Source: Leptolinea sp. UBA4782 (GTDB lineage: Bacteria > Chloroflexota > Anaerolineae > Anaerolineales > Anaerolineaceae). From it: a stretch of DNA of 64,000 nucleotides. Made by a program: the position numbers and the translations under genes. Under the pieces are notes generated by a model, which ran no database searches, was not told the origin of the DNA, and saw only the letters and a list, made by a program, of their open reading frames with translations. The DNA is taken from the NCBI GenBank assembly GCA_002403095.1, contig DHHC01000040.1, forward strand, positions 1 through 64,000, read 5' to 3'. Shown in pieces: positions 17,063-26,977 of the stretch (within the stretch, counting starts at the first letter, position 1; every line of letters begins with the position of its first letter).

Positions 17063-18985
17063 ATGAGCACAAGAAAACCCTTCATCCCTGATTTGCAAAG
17101 TTCATTTTACAGCCTGGCTTTTGCCGCTTCGATCGTTGTTTTCCTCAGCGTGTTTATGGAGTGGCTGTTCGCAGTCACCAGGCCTTCTTTCTTTGAATAC
17201 GCCCCATTCGGGCAAAAAATTCTGGCTCTACTGACCGATGCATCGCTGATAACGGTTGTATGTTTACTCCTACTGCTACCAATCATCCTGCTAAAACTGC
17301 TTCATAAACTGGACAAAGCTGTGAAGGCATACAGCTATATCTATTGTGCCATTCTGGGGCTGATCCTCGCCTGCCTGGTGCTGTTGCTGGTAGATAATTT
17401 TACGTACACGTTATTCAAATTTGGTATTGTCTCCACACAGGGATTTTTGCGGGGTGTGTATACTGCATTCTTCCTGGCAGCCGGTTTTTTCCTGTTTCGC
17501 AAGGTAATCGGGCTTGTAAATGGAATTGAAAAAAGGATCGCCAGGTTCGGCAAACTGAAAACGAGGACTATTATTATCCTAACAGGTATCTTCTTAGCAG
17601 CATGGATCGTTATACCGTTCGCAACCAATAATCTGGCTGTAACCAGCGGCAATTCTAGGCTCGAGCAGCAAACCAGGAAAAACCTTCCGGATATTGTCTT
17701 GATTACGGTGGATGGTGTAAATGCCGAAAACATGTCCCTGTATGGGTATGCAAACGATACCACGCCTTTCCTGCGCGAGCTGGCACCAGAGTCGCTGGTA
17801 GCTGAAAATACCTTTTCCAATGCCCAGGGGACGATAGGGTCTATCACTTCGATACTGACGGGTAGATACCCGGCTGATACCCGCGTGCTGCGTTCGGTGG
17901 ATATCCTGGAGGGGCAGGAATCTTACCAGAACCTGCCCGCGCTGCTGAAATCTTACGGGTACTATACCGCCCAGCTGGCATATTCATATTACGCTGATGC
18001 CTACCGGGTGAACTTCCAGCGGGCATTTGATTACGCAAACGGGAAAACTTACGAACAGAACCTGGTTTTTTCATGGCTGTCAAATAACTTGCCAACCCAT
18101 AGCGTTTACTTTCTGCAGGAAATGTATACACGGTTGACCGACCGGCTCGGGCACATTTTCTTTATCCAGGATATGACCGATCCCTACCGGCGAGTTACGG
18201 AAGCCCCGGAGAAGATCAATGACGAGCAAAAACTGGATGCCGCGCTGGCGTTGCTTGAGTCAGAAGATGCTCCTGTTTTTGTGCATATCCACTGGCTGGG
18301 CACACACGGCCCGAAATTCTATCCAGCCGAGCAGGAGTTCTCTAAAGGCGTGGATATCAGCCTTCAAGGTAAGTTTGATCCCCGCCTGTATGATGACAGC
18401 ATCCTGGAATTTGACCGCACTCTCGAGGACTTTTACCAGCAGTTGCAAACCAGGGGATTGGCAGAAAATACCCTGCTTATCGTCGCCAGCGATCACAGTT
18501 TGAAATGGACGGTAGATCGGTTGCCCTTACTGTTTCATTTCCCAGCTTCCAGCATCTCAGGGCAGGTAAAAGGTAATGTTGAAAACCTGGATATTGCCCC
18601 CACCATCCTCGATTACCTGGGAGTGGAGAAACCTGGCTGGATGTCAGGGATGAGCCTGCTGCATCCTGATTCGAACCATGCCCTTGTTTTCATTGCAGCC
18701 ATACCCAAGTCCACAAAAAATCCTGATACCGGCAAGATTGTTTACCCGGAACCAGAACCGCCGTTTTACCAGTTTGGCAGGATGACCGTAGTATCCTGCG
18801 AACGCTGGTACAGGTTAAACCTGGATACGCTTGTATTTGACCAGGGGAAGGTAAAACATTACCAGGGAGATTGTAGCAATGACAGCTTTGGCATCGAGGA
18901 TGCTTCGGAAGCTATTGCCGGTCATTTAGCCGAATTTGGTTTTGATGTAGAAAGCCTGCACGATACGGATGCAAGCCAACCATAG
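17063..18985 (+). CDS. Membrane-anchored sulfatase/phosphoglycerol transferase-fold protein
   Basis: 640 residues. The N-terminal 195 residues hold about five membrane helices. The rest is an alkaline-phosphatase/sulfatase-superfamily domain facing outward, the layout of LtaS and OpgB-type transferases and of membrane arylsulfatases. The first metal-site strand is PDIVLITVDGV (about residue 210). The nucleophile region reads NAQGTIGSITSILTGRYP, with Thr or Ser rather than the Cys needed for a formylglycine sulfatase. HIHWLGTHGP is mid-domain and VASDHS is the distal metal motif. A phospho-transferase or hydrolase role is therefore likelier than a sulfatase one. Possible substrates are phospholipid head groups or surface glycans; the sequence does not decide. 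No clear ribosome site precedes the ATG. Confidence 0.82.
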   Translation: MSTRKPFIPDLQSSFYSLAFAASIVVFLSVFMEWLFAVTRPSFFEYAPFGQKILALLTDASLITVVCLLLLLPIILLKLLHKLDKAVKAYSYIYCAILGLILACLVLLLVDNFTYTLFKFGIVSTQGFLRGVYTAFFLAAGFFLFRKVIGLVNGIEKRIARFGKLKTRTIIILTGIFLAAWIVIPFATNNLAVTSGNSRLEQQTRKNLPDIVLITVDGVNAENMSLYGYANDTTPFLRELAPESLVAENTFSNAQGTIGSITSILTGRYPADTRVLRSVDILEGQESYQNLPALLKSYGYYTAQLAYSYYADAYRVNFQRAFDYANGKTYEQNLVFSWLSNNLPTHSVYFLQEMYTRLTDRLGHIFFIQDMTDPYRRVTEAPEKINDEQKLDAALALLESEDAPVFVHIHWLGTHGPKFYPAEQEFSKGVDISLQGKFDPRLYDDSILEFDRTLEDFYQQLQTRGLAENTLLIVASDHSLKWTVDRLPLLFHFPASSISGQVKGNVENLDIAPTILDYLGVEKPGWMSGMSLLHPDSNHALVFIAAIPKSTKNPDTGKIVYPEPEPPFYQFGRMTVVSCERWYRLNLDTLVFDQGKVKHYQGDCSNDSFGIEDASEAIAGHLAEFGFDVESLHDTDASQP

Positions 18986-19102
18986 CTGTACTGAATTTGT
19001 TTATTCACAACCATATATTTGATTGTGGATAAATGTAACTTGCCAAGAGCAGGCATTTGTCTGATAATTAACCCATCGATCTATTATTCCAAGGAGCAGA
19101 TT

Positions 19103-21031
19103 ATGACTGTAAAAAGCAAGGTGCCAGGTGCAAAACCCTTCAAACCAACCCCTCTTAAAAGGGTTTTACCAGTTCCATCAGATATTGAGGTGGCTCAAGC
19201 CGCGACATTAAAACCTATCACTCAAGTAGCAGAAGAGCTGGGTATTTTACCGGAAGAGCTTGAGCTTTATGGGCCTTATAAAGCGAAAGTTAAACTGGAA
19301 ATCCTTGAACGCCTGAAGGATATTCCAGATGGCAAATACATAGATGTAACCGCCATCACTCCCACCCCGCTGGGTGAGGGCAAGACAACCACAACTGTGG
19401 GTTTAAGCCAGGCGCTGGGAGCCCAGTTGGGCTACCGCGTGATGACCTGCATCCGTCAGCCAAGCCAGGGGCCGACCTTTGGCATCAAAGGCGGGGCAGC
19501 CGGCGGCGGTTACAGCCAGGTTATTCCAATGGAAGACTTTAACCTGCACCTGACCGGCGATATCCACGCTATTACGGCTGCTAATAATTTGCTGGCGGCT
19601 GCAATTGATGTACGCATGATGCACGAGTCTGAAGCAACCGACGACCAGATGTATAAACGCCTGTTCCCTCCAGCCAAAAATGGCAAACGCAAAGTCGGCA
19701 TTTCCATGCTCAGCCGTATGCGTAAACTTGGTCTGGAAAATAAAGCTCCTGAAGACCTGACCCCGGAAGAAATTCACAAACTCTGCCGCCTGGATATTGA
19801 TCCCGACACCATCACCTGGAGGCGGGTGATTGATACCAGCGACCGCATGCTGCGCGGCATTACTGTCGGCAGGGGACCTGCTGAAGCCGGTCATGAACGC
19901 GAAACCGGTTTTGATATCACTGTTGCCAGCGAGATCATGGCCATCCTGGCTTTGACAACCAGCCTGGCAGATATGCGCGAGCGGTTTGAAAAGATCGTGA
20001 TCGGTGTCAGCAAATCCGGCGAAGCCATTACTGCCGGCGACCTGGGCGTGGCTGGTGCCCTGACCGTACTGATGCGCGATGCCATCAAGCCGAACATGAT
20101 GCAGACCCTGGAAGGCACCCCGGTATTTGTGCATGCCGGTCCGTTTGCAAATATTGCACATGGGAACAGCTCAATCATTGCTGACCGGATCGGTTTGAAA
20201 CTGGCAGATTATGTCATAACAGAATCCGGCTTTGGCGCTGACATGGGCATGGAGAAATTCTTCGATATCAAGTGCCGCTATTCAGGCTTGCTCCCGAGTG
20301 TCGTAGTGCTGGTTGCTACTGTAAGGGCATTAAAGATGCATGGCGGTGGTCCAAAAGTGATTGCCGGTAGACCGCTGGATTTCGCATACACAAATGAAAA
20401 CCTTAAGTTGCTGCAGGCAGGTTTGGGCAACCTGGTGCATCACATCCGTACCGCACGCAAGTTTGGAATTCCGGTTGTGGTTGCAGTCAACCGGTTTGCG
20501 ACTGATACCGATGCTGAACTGGAGCTGATCCGCAAGGCAGCAGTGGAAGAGGGTGGAGCTGAGGATTCTGTGGTCACTAATAACTGGGAAGCTGGCGGAG
20601 AAGGTGCGGTTGCGCTGGCAAAAGCAGTGGTTGCTGCTGCTGAAAGGCCATCTGATTTCAAGTTCCTATACCCATTAGATTGGACGATCAAACAAAAGAT
20701 CGAAGCCATTGCCAGGGAAGTTTACGGAGCTGACGGCGTGGATTACCTTCCAGAAGCAGAAGAACGGATCACCGAATATACACGGCTGGGATTCGACAAG
20801 CTCCCGATCTGTATGGCAAAGACACACCTCAGCCTGAGCCATGATCCTGAATTGAAGGGTGTGCCGAAGGGTTTCCGTATCCCCATCCGCGACATCCGCG
20901 CTTCAGTTGGCGCCGGGTTTGTGTACCCAATCCTGGGTGATATGAGCACGATGCCAGGTTTACCGACTCGCCCGGCATTTTATGATATAGACATTGACCT
21001 GAAGACCGGCGAAGTGCTGGGATTGTCGTAG
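19103..21031 (+). CDS. fhs: Formate--tetrahydrofolate ligase
   Basis: 642 residues from the ATG at 19103, chosen over the in-frame ATG at 19019 because AAGGAG lies at 19091-19096. It joins formate to tetrahydrofolate using ATP to give 10-formyl-THF in the cytosol, feeding purine and serine synthesis or the methyl branch of the Wood-Ljungdahl pathway. The ATP-binding P-loop TPLGEGKTTTTVGL is near residue 92. It is followed by the family segments CIRQPSQGPTFGIKGGAAGGGYSQ (in parts), EDFNLHLTGD and KFGIPVVVAVNRFATD. The end is GDMSTMPGLPTRPAFYDID. It stands alone. The 18999-19033 leader contains an imperfect hairpin whose role is unclear. Other folate enzymes in this window (ftcD, MTHFR, metH) fit a one-carbon economy, but no acetyl-CoA synthase is present here. 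Confidence 0.96.
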   Translation: MTVKSKVPGAKPFKPTPLKRVLPVPSDIEVAQAATLKPITQVAEELGILPEELELYGPYKAKVKLEILERLKDIPDGKYIDVTAITPTPLGEGKTTTTVGLSQALGAQLGYRVMTCIRQPSQGPTFGIKGGAAGGGYSQVIPMEDFNLHLTGDIHAITAANNLLAAAIDVRMMHESEATDDQMYKRLFPPAKNGKRKVGISMLSRMRKLGLENKAPEDLTPEEIHKLCRLDIDPDTITWRRVIDTSDRMLRGITVGRGPAEAGHERETGFDITVASEIMAILALTTSLADMRERFEKIVIGVSKSGEAITAGDLGVAGALTVLMRDAIKPNMMQTLEGTPVFVHAGPFANIAHGNSSIIADRIGLKLADYVITESGFGADMGMEKFFDIKCRYSGLLPSVVVLVATVRALKMHGGGPKVIAGRPLDFAYTNENLKLLQAGLGNLVHHIRTARKFGIPVVVAVNRFATDTDAELELIRKAAVEEGGAEDSVVTNNWEAGGEGAVALAKAVVAAAERPSDFKFLYPLDWTIKQKIEAIAREVYGADGVDYLPEAEERITEYTRLGFDKLPICMAKTHLSLSHDPELKGVPKGFRIPIRDIRASVGAGFVYPILGDMSTMPGLPTRPAFYDIDIDLKTGEVLGLS

Positions 21032-21053
21032 CCGACAATTGATCCCATAAACA

Positions 21054-21092
21054 AAACCCATCAACCAATCCGGTTGATGGGTTTCTCTTTTG
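21054..21092. terminator. Bidirectional terminator between fhs and dinG
   Basis: A 13-base-pair stem AAACCCATCAACC / GGTTGATGGGTTT (21054-21066 and 21072-21084) with an AATCC loop. T-rich sequence follows on the plus strand and A-rich sequence precedes it. It lies between convergent genes and can serve both. Confidence 0.8.
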
Positions 21093-21100
21093 AAGGCTGA

Positions 21101-23902
21101 TTATATATTCAACCAGCGGGCAGCCTCTGCCGGCAGCTGATCCAGGCTGCCCTGTTTGACGGTACATTCCGGCAGCGACTCACGGAAAAAGCGGCCGTAA
21201 CGTTTGGTAAGGATGCGCTTGTCCAGCACGACCACTACGCCCCGGTCGGTTTGGGTACGGATCAGGCGTCCAAAACCCTGGCGGAAGCGCAGGATAGCTT
21301 CGGGCAGCTGGTATTCAGTAAATGGATCCTCGAATGTCTCAGAGCGGGCGGCGATGATCGGGTCAGAAGGGACATCAAAAGGCAGTTTGACGATTACCAG
21401 GACTGACAGTGCCTCACCGGGTACATCCACGCCTTCCCAGAACGCCCGGGTGCCAAGCAGGACTGCTTTCTCAGTGGATTTAAAGGATTCCAGCAGAGCG
21501 TTGGCTGAAGCGCCTTCACCCTGCTCATAGACCTGGATGTCGCTTTTTGAAAGAGCAGATGCAATTGCCTGGGATGTTTTCTTAAGCTGGGAGTAGGAAG
21601 TAAACAGGACAAGCATGCGGCCTGAAGTAACTTTTGCCAGCCGGACAATAGCCTGTTCCACCTGGCGCTGGTAATTGGAGGCGTCTGCCGGCTCGGCTAT
21701 ATCGCTGGCCAGGTAGAGCAGGGCGGATGTCTCGTAGTCAAAGGGAGAACCGAGGGCGAGCTCATCTGCATCTTCTGCCCACAGGCGCCTGCGCAGGTAG
21801 TCAAACTCACCATGGGCAGTCAGGGTGGCAGAGGTGAGGATGACCGATGATTTCTCATGCCAGAGATATTTTTCCATCAGGGGGCCAATCTCAAGGGGCG
21901 CTATCTTGAGGGCAATCGGGGCATTTTCTGCGTTCTGCTCAACCCAGTAAATGAAATTCGGGTTTGGTTCTGCAACCATCCCTTTTAACTGAATCTGGAC
22001 CTCAGTCAAGCGGGTGATTGCCTGCCCTAACCTTCCCTGGGTATCTTCGAACTGGTCTGGATGTTGCATAACCAGTTCGCCGAACGAATGGGTAATCTCT
22101 TCCAGGAGGGATAAAAGCAGTCCAAGTGTTTCTGATGTATCTTCCCAGTGGATCTCGACCGATTCCCAATATGGTTGAAGACGGACTGCAGGGACTATCC
22201 GGACTTGCTGGCCGTAAGTATTGATCAGCCTGCCTTCCCTTTCCTGGTAAAGGAACTGGTCTATGGCGGCGAAAAAGTCCTGGAAATCCTGTTCGAGCCG
22301 GAAAACCAGTTCAGATGTGCGCCGGATACCTTTTTCAAGAGCAGCAAAATCTGATGGACGCAAATACTCCCTGAGATTGGTCATCATCCAGCCCAGGGTG
22401 CCGCTGGAGATCCCGCCAAGTTCACGGAGCATGCGGGATATATCATTCTGCGTAACATCAAAACCAAGCGCGTTGGTGGTCGCCGCTTCAAGCTGATGTC
22501 CTTCATCTATAATAAGGTATTTATACTCAGGTAACACCTTATTGTTCGTGGCAACATCTGCCAGGAGTAATGCGTGGTTGATGACAATGATGTGGGCTGT
22601 TTGGGCTGCCTGTCTGGCAAGGTAGAAGGGACAGCGCCCGCCAGTCCGCTCCACGCAGACATCTGCACGGCAGCCTTCATCCTCGGCGGAGATGCGTTTC
22701 CATATTTCGCGTTCCACCGGTCCATTAAGGTTTATCTCGTTGCGGTCGCCCGTTCCCCCCAGGTACATCCAGGTCATAGTTTTCGCCACCACACGCATTT
22801 CATCCGCATTGTCTGGGCCGCGTGTGATGAATGCCTCGAGCCTGCGAGGGCAAAGATAATTACTGCGTCCTTTTAATACCGCAGACCGCAAATCGAGGTT
22901 AGTGGCAGCACACAGATCGGGAAGATCTTTCCGCACCAGCTGGTCCTGCAGGTTGATGGTGTTTGTGGAGATCACAACCCGGTGCTGGTTTTGGTATGCC
23001 CACATGGCAGCCGGAATGAGGTAGGCAAAAGATTTTCCCACACCCGTACCAGCCTCCACCAGGAGATGCTGGCCATTCGTAAGCGCGCGTGTAACTGCCT
23101 TTAGCATCTCAATCTGCTGGGGGCGTTGTTCGTAGGCACTAAAGTAACCGTCAAATTGCCCGCCATGTTCAAGGATTGCAGCGAGCTCATGCTCATTAAG
23201 CGGGATGGTTTCTTCCCGTGGTTCAAGCGGCCTGGCGAATGCCTGCACAGGATAGTTCTTCAGGCTCGTCCCGTAGATAAAGTCTTCACGGCTGGCTTTT
23301 ACTGGCTGGTATGCCTGGTGCTTCAACACCTGCTGGAAAACCCAGGCCGCCTGCCAGTCAAATGGTTCGCACATACTTACAAATTCTTCAATCAGGCTGC
23401 GGGGTAATTCAAAAGCTTTATCCACCAACTTGAGGTATACCTGGCTGGTCATCTCAGCATCGTTGCTGGCCCGGTGAAAAGGCTCGGTAGAGAAGATACC
23501 CAGCTGCTGGCACAGGGAACCCAGACCGTAGCGGCTGGCCGTAGGCATAAGTACTGCTGCCAGTTCGTAGGTATCAATGACTGCATTATATGGAAAATGC
23601 TGCCATTTCTTGATGAAACCCAGGTCAAACTGGATTCGGTGCCCAAGGATGGGGGCATTGCCAATAAAGTCTACCAGGGGTTGGATGACTGCAGACATGG
23701 GCAGCTGATTGCGCACCATATCATTGGTGATACCTGTCAGCTGGGTTATCTGGGGGGGAATGGGGCGTCCGGGATTCACAAGCTGAGAAAACCGGTCTTC
23801 TACCCGTTTGCCATTAAACCGTACTGCTCCTACTTCAATGATCGTATCTTTTTGTGGATCAAGACCGGTGGTCTCAATATCGAGCGCTACGATTGCAGTC
23901 AT
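21101..23902 (-). CDS. dinG: DinG-family DNA helicase with N-terminal DnaQ-like exonuclease
   Basis: 933 residues. The first 170 form a DEDDh 3'-5' exonuclease: ALDIETTGL (Exo I, residues 6-14), GHRIQFDLGF (Exo II) and HRASNDAEMT (Exo III). The rest is an XPD/DinG-type superfamily 2 helicase with the Walker A motif VEAGTGVGKSFAY near residue 290, the DEAH-like box IIDEGHQ, and four cysteines in the iron-sulfur position (one in NYLCPRR, two in CRADVC, one in GGRCPFY). The C-terminal motifs are GTRAFWEGVDVPG and RFRQGFGRLIR. In relatives it unwinds branched DNA and R-loops. The fused form with a catalytic exonuclease is common in Gram-positive lineages. No LexA box was noticed upstream. Confidence 0.93.
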   Translation of the reverse strand: MTAIVALDIETTGLDPQKDTIIEVGAVRFNGKRVEDRFSQLVNPGRPIPPQITQLTGITNDMVRNQLPMSAVIQPLVDFIGNAPILGHRIQFDLGFIKKWQHFPYNAVIDTYELAAVLMPTASRYGLGSLCQQLGIFSTEPFHRASNDAEMTSQVYLKLVDKAFELPRSLIEEFVSMCEPFDWQAAWVFQQVLKHQAYQPVKASREDFIYGTSLKNYPVQAFARPLEPREETIPLNEHELAAILEHGGQFDGYFSAYEQRPQQIEMLKAVTRALTNGQHLLVEAGTGVGKSFAYLIPAAMWAYQNQHRVVISTNTINLQDQLVRKDLPDLCAATNLDLRSAVLKGRSNYLCPRRLEAFITRGPDNADEMRVVAKTMTWMYLGGTGDRNEINLNGPVEREIWKRISAEDEGCRADVCVERTGGRCPFYLARQAAQTAHIIVINHALLLADVATNNKVLPEYKYLIIDEGHQLEAATTNALGFDVTQNDISRMLRELGGISSGTLGWMMTNLREYLRPSDFAALEKGIRRTSELVFRLEQDFQDFFAAIDQFLYQEREGRLINTYGQQVRIVPAVRLQPYWESVEIHWEDTSETLGLLLSLLEEITHSFGELVMQHPDQFEDTQGRLGQAITRLTEVQIQLKGMVAEPNPNFIYWVEQNAENAPIALKIAPLEIGPLMEKYLWHEKSSVILTSATLTAHGEFDYLRRRLWAEDADELALGSPFDYETSALLYLASDIAEPADASNYQRQVEQAIVRLAKVTSGRMLVLFTSYSQLKKTSQAIASALSKSDIQVYEQGEGASANALLESFKSTEKAVLLGTRAFWEGVDVPGEALSVLVIVKLPFDVPSDPIIAARSETFEDPFTEYQLPEAILRFRQGFGRLIRTQTDRGVVVVLDKRILTKRYGRFFRESLPECTVKQGSLDQLPAEAARWLNI

Positions 23903-23952
23903 TGCTGGATTATACCATCCGGAACATGGGTGGCTTCCCTGCAGCAGGTTAA

Positions 23953-23995
23953 AGAAATTCTGCCAGGCGGCACGACCGGATGCGCCTGGCAGAAA
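23953..23995 (-). terminator. Terminator at the end of the metH-DUF4349 operon
   Basis: A 12-base-pair stem TTCTGCCAGGCG / CGCCTGGCAGAA (23958-23969 and 23983-23994), 24 bases past the DUF4349 stop. On the minus strand it is followed by a moderately T-rich AATTTCTTT. Confidence 0.65.
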
Positions 23996-24018
23996 TATGT
24001 TGCTGCTATTTGGAAAAT

Positions 24019-24975
24019 CTAACCTTGCGGGGGCAGGGGGTTCTGCGGTCCAGCAGGGGTTTTTGGTTTCCTGGGTTTAATTTTGAAGACTTTACGGATG
24101 ACCCAGATGATTAGCCTGACGAAGAAGTACAGGACAATGACAACAGGCAGCACCACGATGACAATCCAAATTAAGGCATTAACCAGGAACTTGCCAGTGG
24201 AGATAAGAGCCTGAACGGCATCGCGCGCCACACCAACTGGCTGCCATTTGCCGATGGTCAGCGGCTGGACGGATTCTTGAGCTTTGATGTTGACTGAAAT
24301 GGCAGACAGCTTTGATGATTCATCATAGTACTTGATCTGGCCTTTGAGGACCTCGATCTGCTCATTGATGGATACCAGCTGGTTGTAAACCATCATGGCA
24401 TCCTCAGTAGTCTCAGCCTGTTCCAGGAATTTCATCAGCTGGTCGTGGGTGGCTTCCAGGTTGCGCAGGCGTGACTGCAGGTCAGTGTATTCCATCGTCA
24501 CATCTTGACCTGAAATCTGCTCATTCAGGATATCTGTCTTCTGATCTTTGACCTCGGATTTGATCTTCTCGATCACCTCATCCAAATTTTCCGCGGGAAC
24601 ACGGATGGTGATGGTAACTGCCGGCACTTCCAGTCCGCTTTCCGTGGTCACTTTGTAAGAATAGGAATTAACCACATAACCGTCCATACCTTCGGCCAGT
24701 TTGATAATGTTCTTTTGGGATTCAATGGGATCCACGACAACAATCGTCAGGTCGGCGTTACGGATGACGATTCGTTCGCTGCCTGCACCCCCATTTTGAT
24801 AAACATCCCCAGATGCATCCTCTTCCACTGCAGAAGGCGGGGCATACCCTTTATCCAGGGCAGGTTCTTCAATGTAAATGGGTTCAATGGCAGCTTGTTC
24901 TGAGACTGCCCTGGCGGCACATCCTGAAAAAAGCATCGACAGGATAACAATTCCGATCAACAGGTTTTTCTTCAT
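24019..24975 (-). CDS. DUF4349 lipoprotein
   Basis: 318 residues. A lipoprotein signal peptide ends in the lipobox LFSGC (Cys19). The DUF4349 domain covers about residues 65-240: RIVIRNADLTIVVVDP, EGMDGYVVNSYSY, TITIRVPAENLDEVIEKIKS and MEYTDLQSRLRNLEATHDQL, the last forming a coiled coil. A C-terminal membrane helix (about 265-290) is followed by a basic Pro-rich tail. The protein is therefore tethered at both ends with its domain on the outer face. The function of DUF4349 proteins is unknown. It is the last gene of a minus-strand run that starts at metH, 56 bases after the phosphoesterase gene, and is followed by a terminator. Confidence 0.88.
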   Translation of the reverse strand: MKKNLLIGIVILSMLFSGCAARAVSEQAAIEPIYIEEPALDKGYAPPSAVEEDASGDVYQNGGAGSERIVIRNADLTIVVVDPIESQKNIIKLAEGMDGYVVNSYSYKVTTESGLEVPAVTITIRVPAENLDEVIEKIKSEVKDQKTDILNEQISGQDVTMEYTDLQSRLRNLEATHDQLMKFLEQAETTEDAMMVYNQLVSINEQIEVLKGQIKYYDESSKLSAISVNIKAQESVQPLTIGKWQPVGVARDAVQALISTGKFLVNALIWIVIVVLPVVIVLYFFVRLIIWVIRKVFKIKPRKPKTPAGPQNPLPPQG

Positions 24976-25031
24976 GGCATCCTCCTTAGGGTTCTACTAT
25001 TGAGACGCTAGGATGAAGCATTTGGTTCCAG

Positions 25032-25760
25032 TTAAGATCCTGATGATAACCGGTTTGCGTGATTGTGGGGTAATCCGGCATCACGGATACGTTTTTGGAC
25101 TGCCCGAATGTCGTATTCCACCCTGTACTGCTGCCAGGTGCTGGTTTCCGGCTCATAAATCGCAAAAGAGGCGCGCGAGTCTCCATCGCGGGGTTGGCCT
25201 ACCGATCCCGGATTCAGGATAGATTTGCCTTCAAGTTGCAGCACAACCTGATCTTTTAAAATCAACCAATCGACTCCCGGCTCTTTCCCTTTTTTCCAAA
25301 ACATTAAGGGCACATGGGAGTGACCAACGAAGCAATTTGGAGTTTCAAAATAGTGATAATTCTCGGCAGCAGTCTGTGTATCCAGGATATATTCCCAAAC
25401 CGGGAAACGGGGGCTGCCGTGAACCAGGGTGACATGGTCAACAACCGCCGTCTCTGGCAGGTTGAGAAGGAAATGTTTGTTCCTTTCCGTTAATGCATTC
25501 GCTGTCCAAAGTGCAGATTTACGGGCATCACCGTTAAAGGATTCAACAGCCAGCAGGTTCAGCACTGCAGCTTCATGATTCCCTGTAATACAGGTCAAGT
25601 TGGGGAGATCCCGGATACGTTCCACGCATTCATTCGGATCTGGTCCGTAATCTACCAAATCACCCAGGCACCAGACTGAGTCAAAAGGAGCGGCAGCAGC
25701 CAGAACAGCTTCGAGGGCAGGAAGGTTCGCATGGACATCTGAAATGATTAATATTCGCAT
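25032..25760 (-). CDS. Calcineurin-like metallophosphoesterase (YfcE/MJ0936 type)
   Basis: 242 residues, cytosolic. The dinuclear-metal motifs are complete and in order: ISDVHANLPAL (residues 6-16), GDLVDYGPDPN, GNHEAA, VHGSP and GHSHVP. Relatives are phosphodiesterases or protein phosphatases of broad in vitro activity, and the natural substrate is not predictable. It starts two bases after the DUF3048 gene ends, so the genes are coupled. The ORF carries about 30 residues beyond the last motif, including FAIYEPETSTWQQYRVEYD, usual for the group. Confidence 0.9.
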   Translation of the reverse strand: MRILIISDVHANLPALEAVLAAAAPFDSVWCLGDLVDYGPDPNECVERIRDLPNLTCITGNHEAAVLNLLAVESFNGDARKSALWTANALTERNKHFLLNLPETAVVDHVTLVHGSPRFPVWEYILDTQTAAENYHYFETPNCFVGHSHVPLMFWKKGKEPGVDWLILKDQVVLQLEGKSILNPGSVGQPRDGDSRASFAIYEPETSTWQQYRVEYDIRAVQKRIRDAGLPHNHANRLSSGS

Positions 25761-25762
25761 AG

Positions 25763-26977
25763 TTAAGGGATCGAAAAGAGTAATGAGTATTGGTCATCCG
25801 AAACGGGTGAAAAAGTAGAACTGATGCCAGCTATTATAAACCAGGTGGTACCAGGCTTCAAACGCATCGGCTGATTATGAGAATCGAGCAAGAGGAATGG
25901 TTTCTGGTTATCAACAGTCATCCAGGTTCCTTCATACATCATACCGTCACGGAAGTAAATTGCCCTTTTCCCTGTGCTATTATCCCATAGCACCGCATCG
26001 TGATACGTTGGGCTGTATTCGATGTATTCAGCGAAAAGGATGACGACATTCGAGTAATTTACCTGCTGGTTGGTTACCTGGTCAATTAGGGGGATCAGTG
26101 GATAGGTTTTTGTTTCATCCCAGGATTCGATAAAGCGCAGGTATTGCCCGCTGCCTGGGTCGTATTTCCATTGACCCCGGTTCCATTCAATGTAATTCAC
26201 ATCTACCGTATTTACAGGAATGCCGTCTGATGGGGGAGCTGCATCAAAAACAAAATTTGTCAGATCTGGGCGCAAATTGTCCATCTCATGTGAATCAGCC
26301 CACTCTGTAATTGCGGCTGTATCCACCCAGACGCCTGTGGCGCTGTGGGTTTCCTCGCCGCATACAGGGGGGCAGCCCGCCAATTTGAACGGGATTGCCC
26401 GGTTGTACAGGTCACGTGTGATGATGGTTTCAACGCGCGGATCAGCATTTCCATAAACCAGTATGCCACCAAACAGGTTGGTGAGTTGGGCATCGATCAG
26501 CCTGCCGGACCGTAATGGCCAGGCCTTTGGTGTATCCTGGCTGTAATAAAGCGCCAGGAAGCGGTTCATGTACTCGCCGATGTAATACTCAAAGACGATA
26601 TCTGCCAGCGAAAGCCCGGCATGCGGCCTGCCTTCGGGCGGGAAATTGGAAATCTTTGTGAGCACCGGGCGGCGGTTTAGTTTAGATGGATCGCTGACCA
26701 GCAGACCTGTTAGCGGGTTCAGGCTGGACAAAGTTTCCTGGTCAACTCCTGTTAAAAGCACTTCGCTGGCACCTGTGATCGGTACACGGGAGGAGAGGAC
26801 CTGGGTTGCATCCGGAATTACAGGGCTTTCAAGTGGTGAAATAGGAGCAGGAGCTGTTGGGATTTGTGCAGTTGCAATGACATCCCCAGTTTGCAGACCT
26901 TTTCCGGTTGGAAACATGCAGCCGGAAAGCAGTGCCAGGAAAACAAAACCCAGGATCCCTGCCTGCCTCAATCCCAT
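25763..26977 (-). CDS. DUF3048 lipoprotein
   Basis: 404 residues. A lipoprotein signal ends LLSGC (Cys20), followed by a Pro/Ser/Thr-rich linker to about residue 80. Then come the two parts of DUF3048 (YerB-like): NPLTGLLVSDPSKLNRRPVLTKISNFPPEGRPHAGLSLAD (in part), YIGEYMNRFLALYYSQ and PLRSGRLIDAQL in the first, and VDVNYIEWNRGQWKYDPGSGQYLR and NVVILFAEY in the second. In Bacillus, YerB has been linked to envelope processes, but no biochemical role is established. The protein should sit on the outer leaflet. Its start overlaps the end of coaBC by ten bases. Confidence 0.9.
   Translation of the reverse strand: MGLRQAGILGFVFLALLSGCMFPTGKGLQTGDVIATAQIPTAPAPISPLESPVIPDATQVLSSRVPITGASEVLLTGVDQETLSSLNPLTGLLVSDPSKLNRRPVLTKISNFPPEGRPHAGLSLADIVFEYYIGEYMNRFLALYYSQDTPKAWPLRSGRLIDAQLTNLFGGILVYGNADPRVETIITRDLYNRAIPFKLAGCPPVCGEETHSATGVWVDTAAITEWADSHEMDNLRPDLTNFVFDAAPPSDGIPVNTVDVNYIEWNRGQWKYDPGSGQYLRFIESWDETKTYPLIPLIDQVTNQQVNYSNVVILFAEYIEYSPTYHDAVLWDNSTGKRAIYFRDGMMYEGTWMTVDNQKPFLLLDSHNQPMRLKPGTTWFIIAGISSTFSPVSDDQYSLLFSIP

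Noticed and set aside
18999..19033. Riboswitch in the fhs leader
   Set aside because: Only a single imperfect hairpin is visible; it does not match THF, SAM or other known aptamers.
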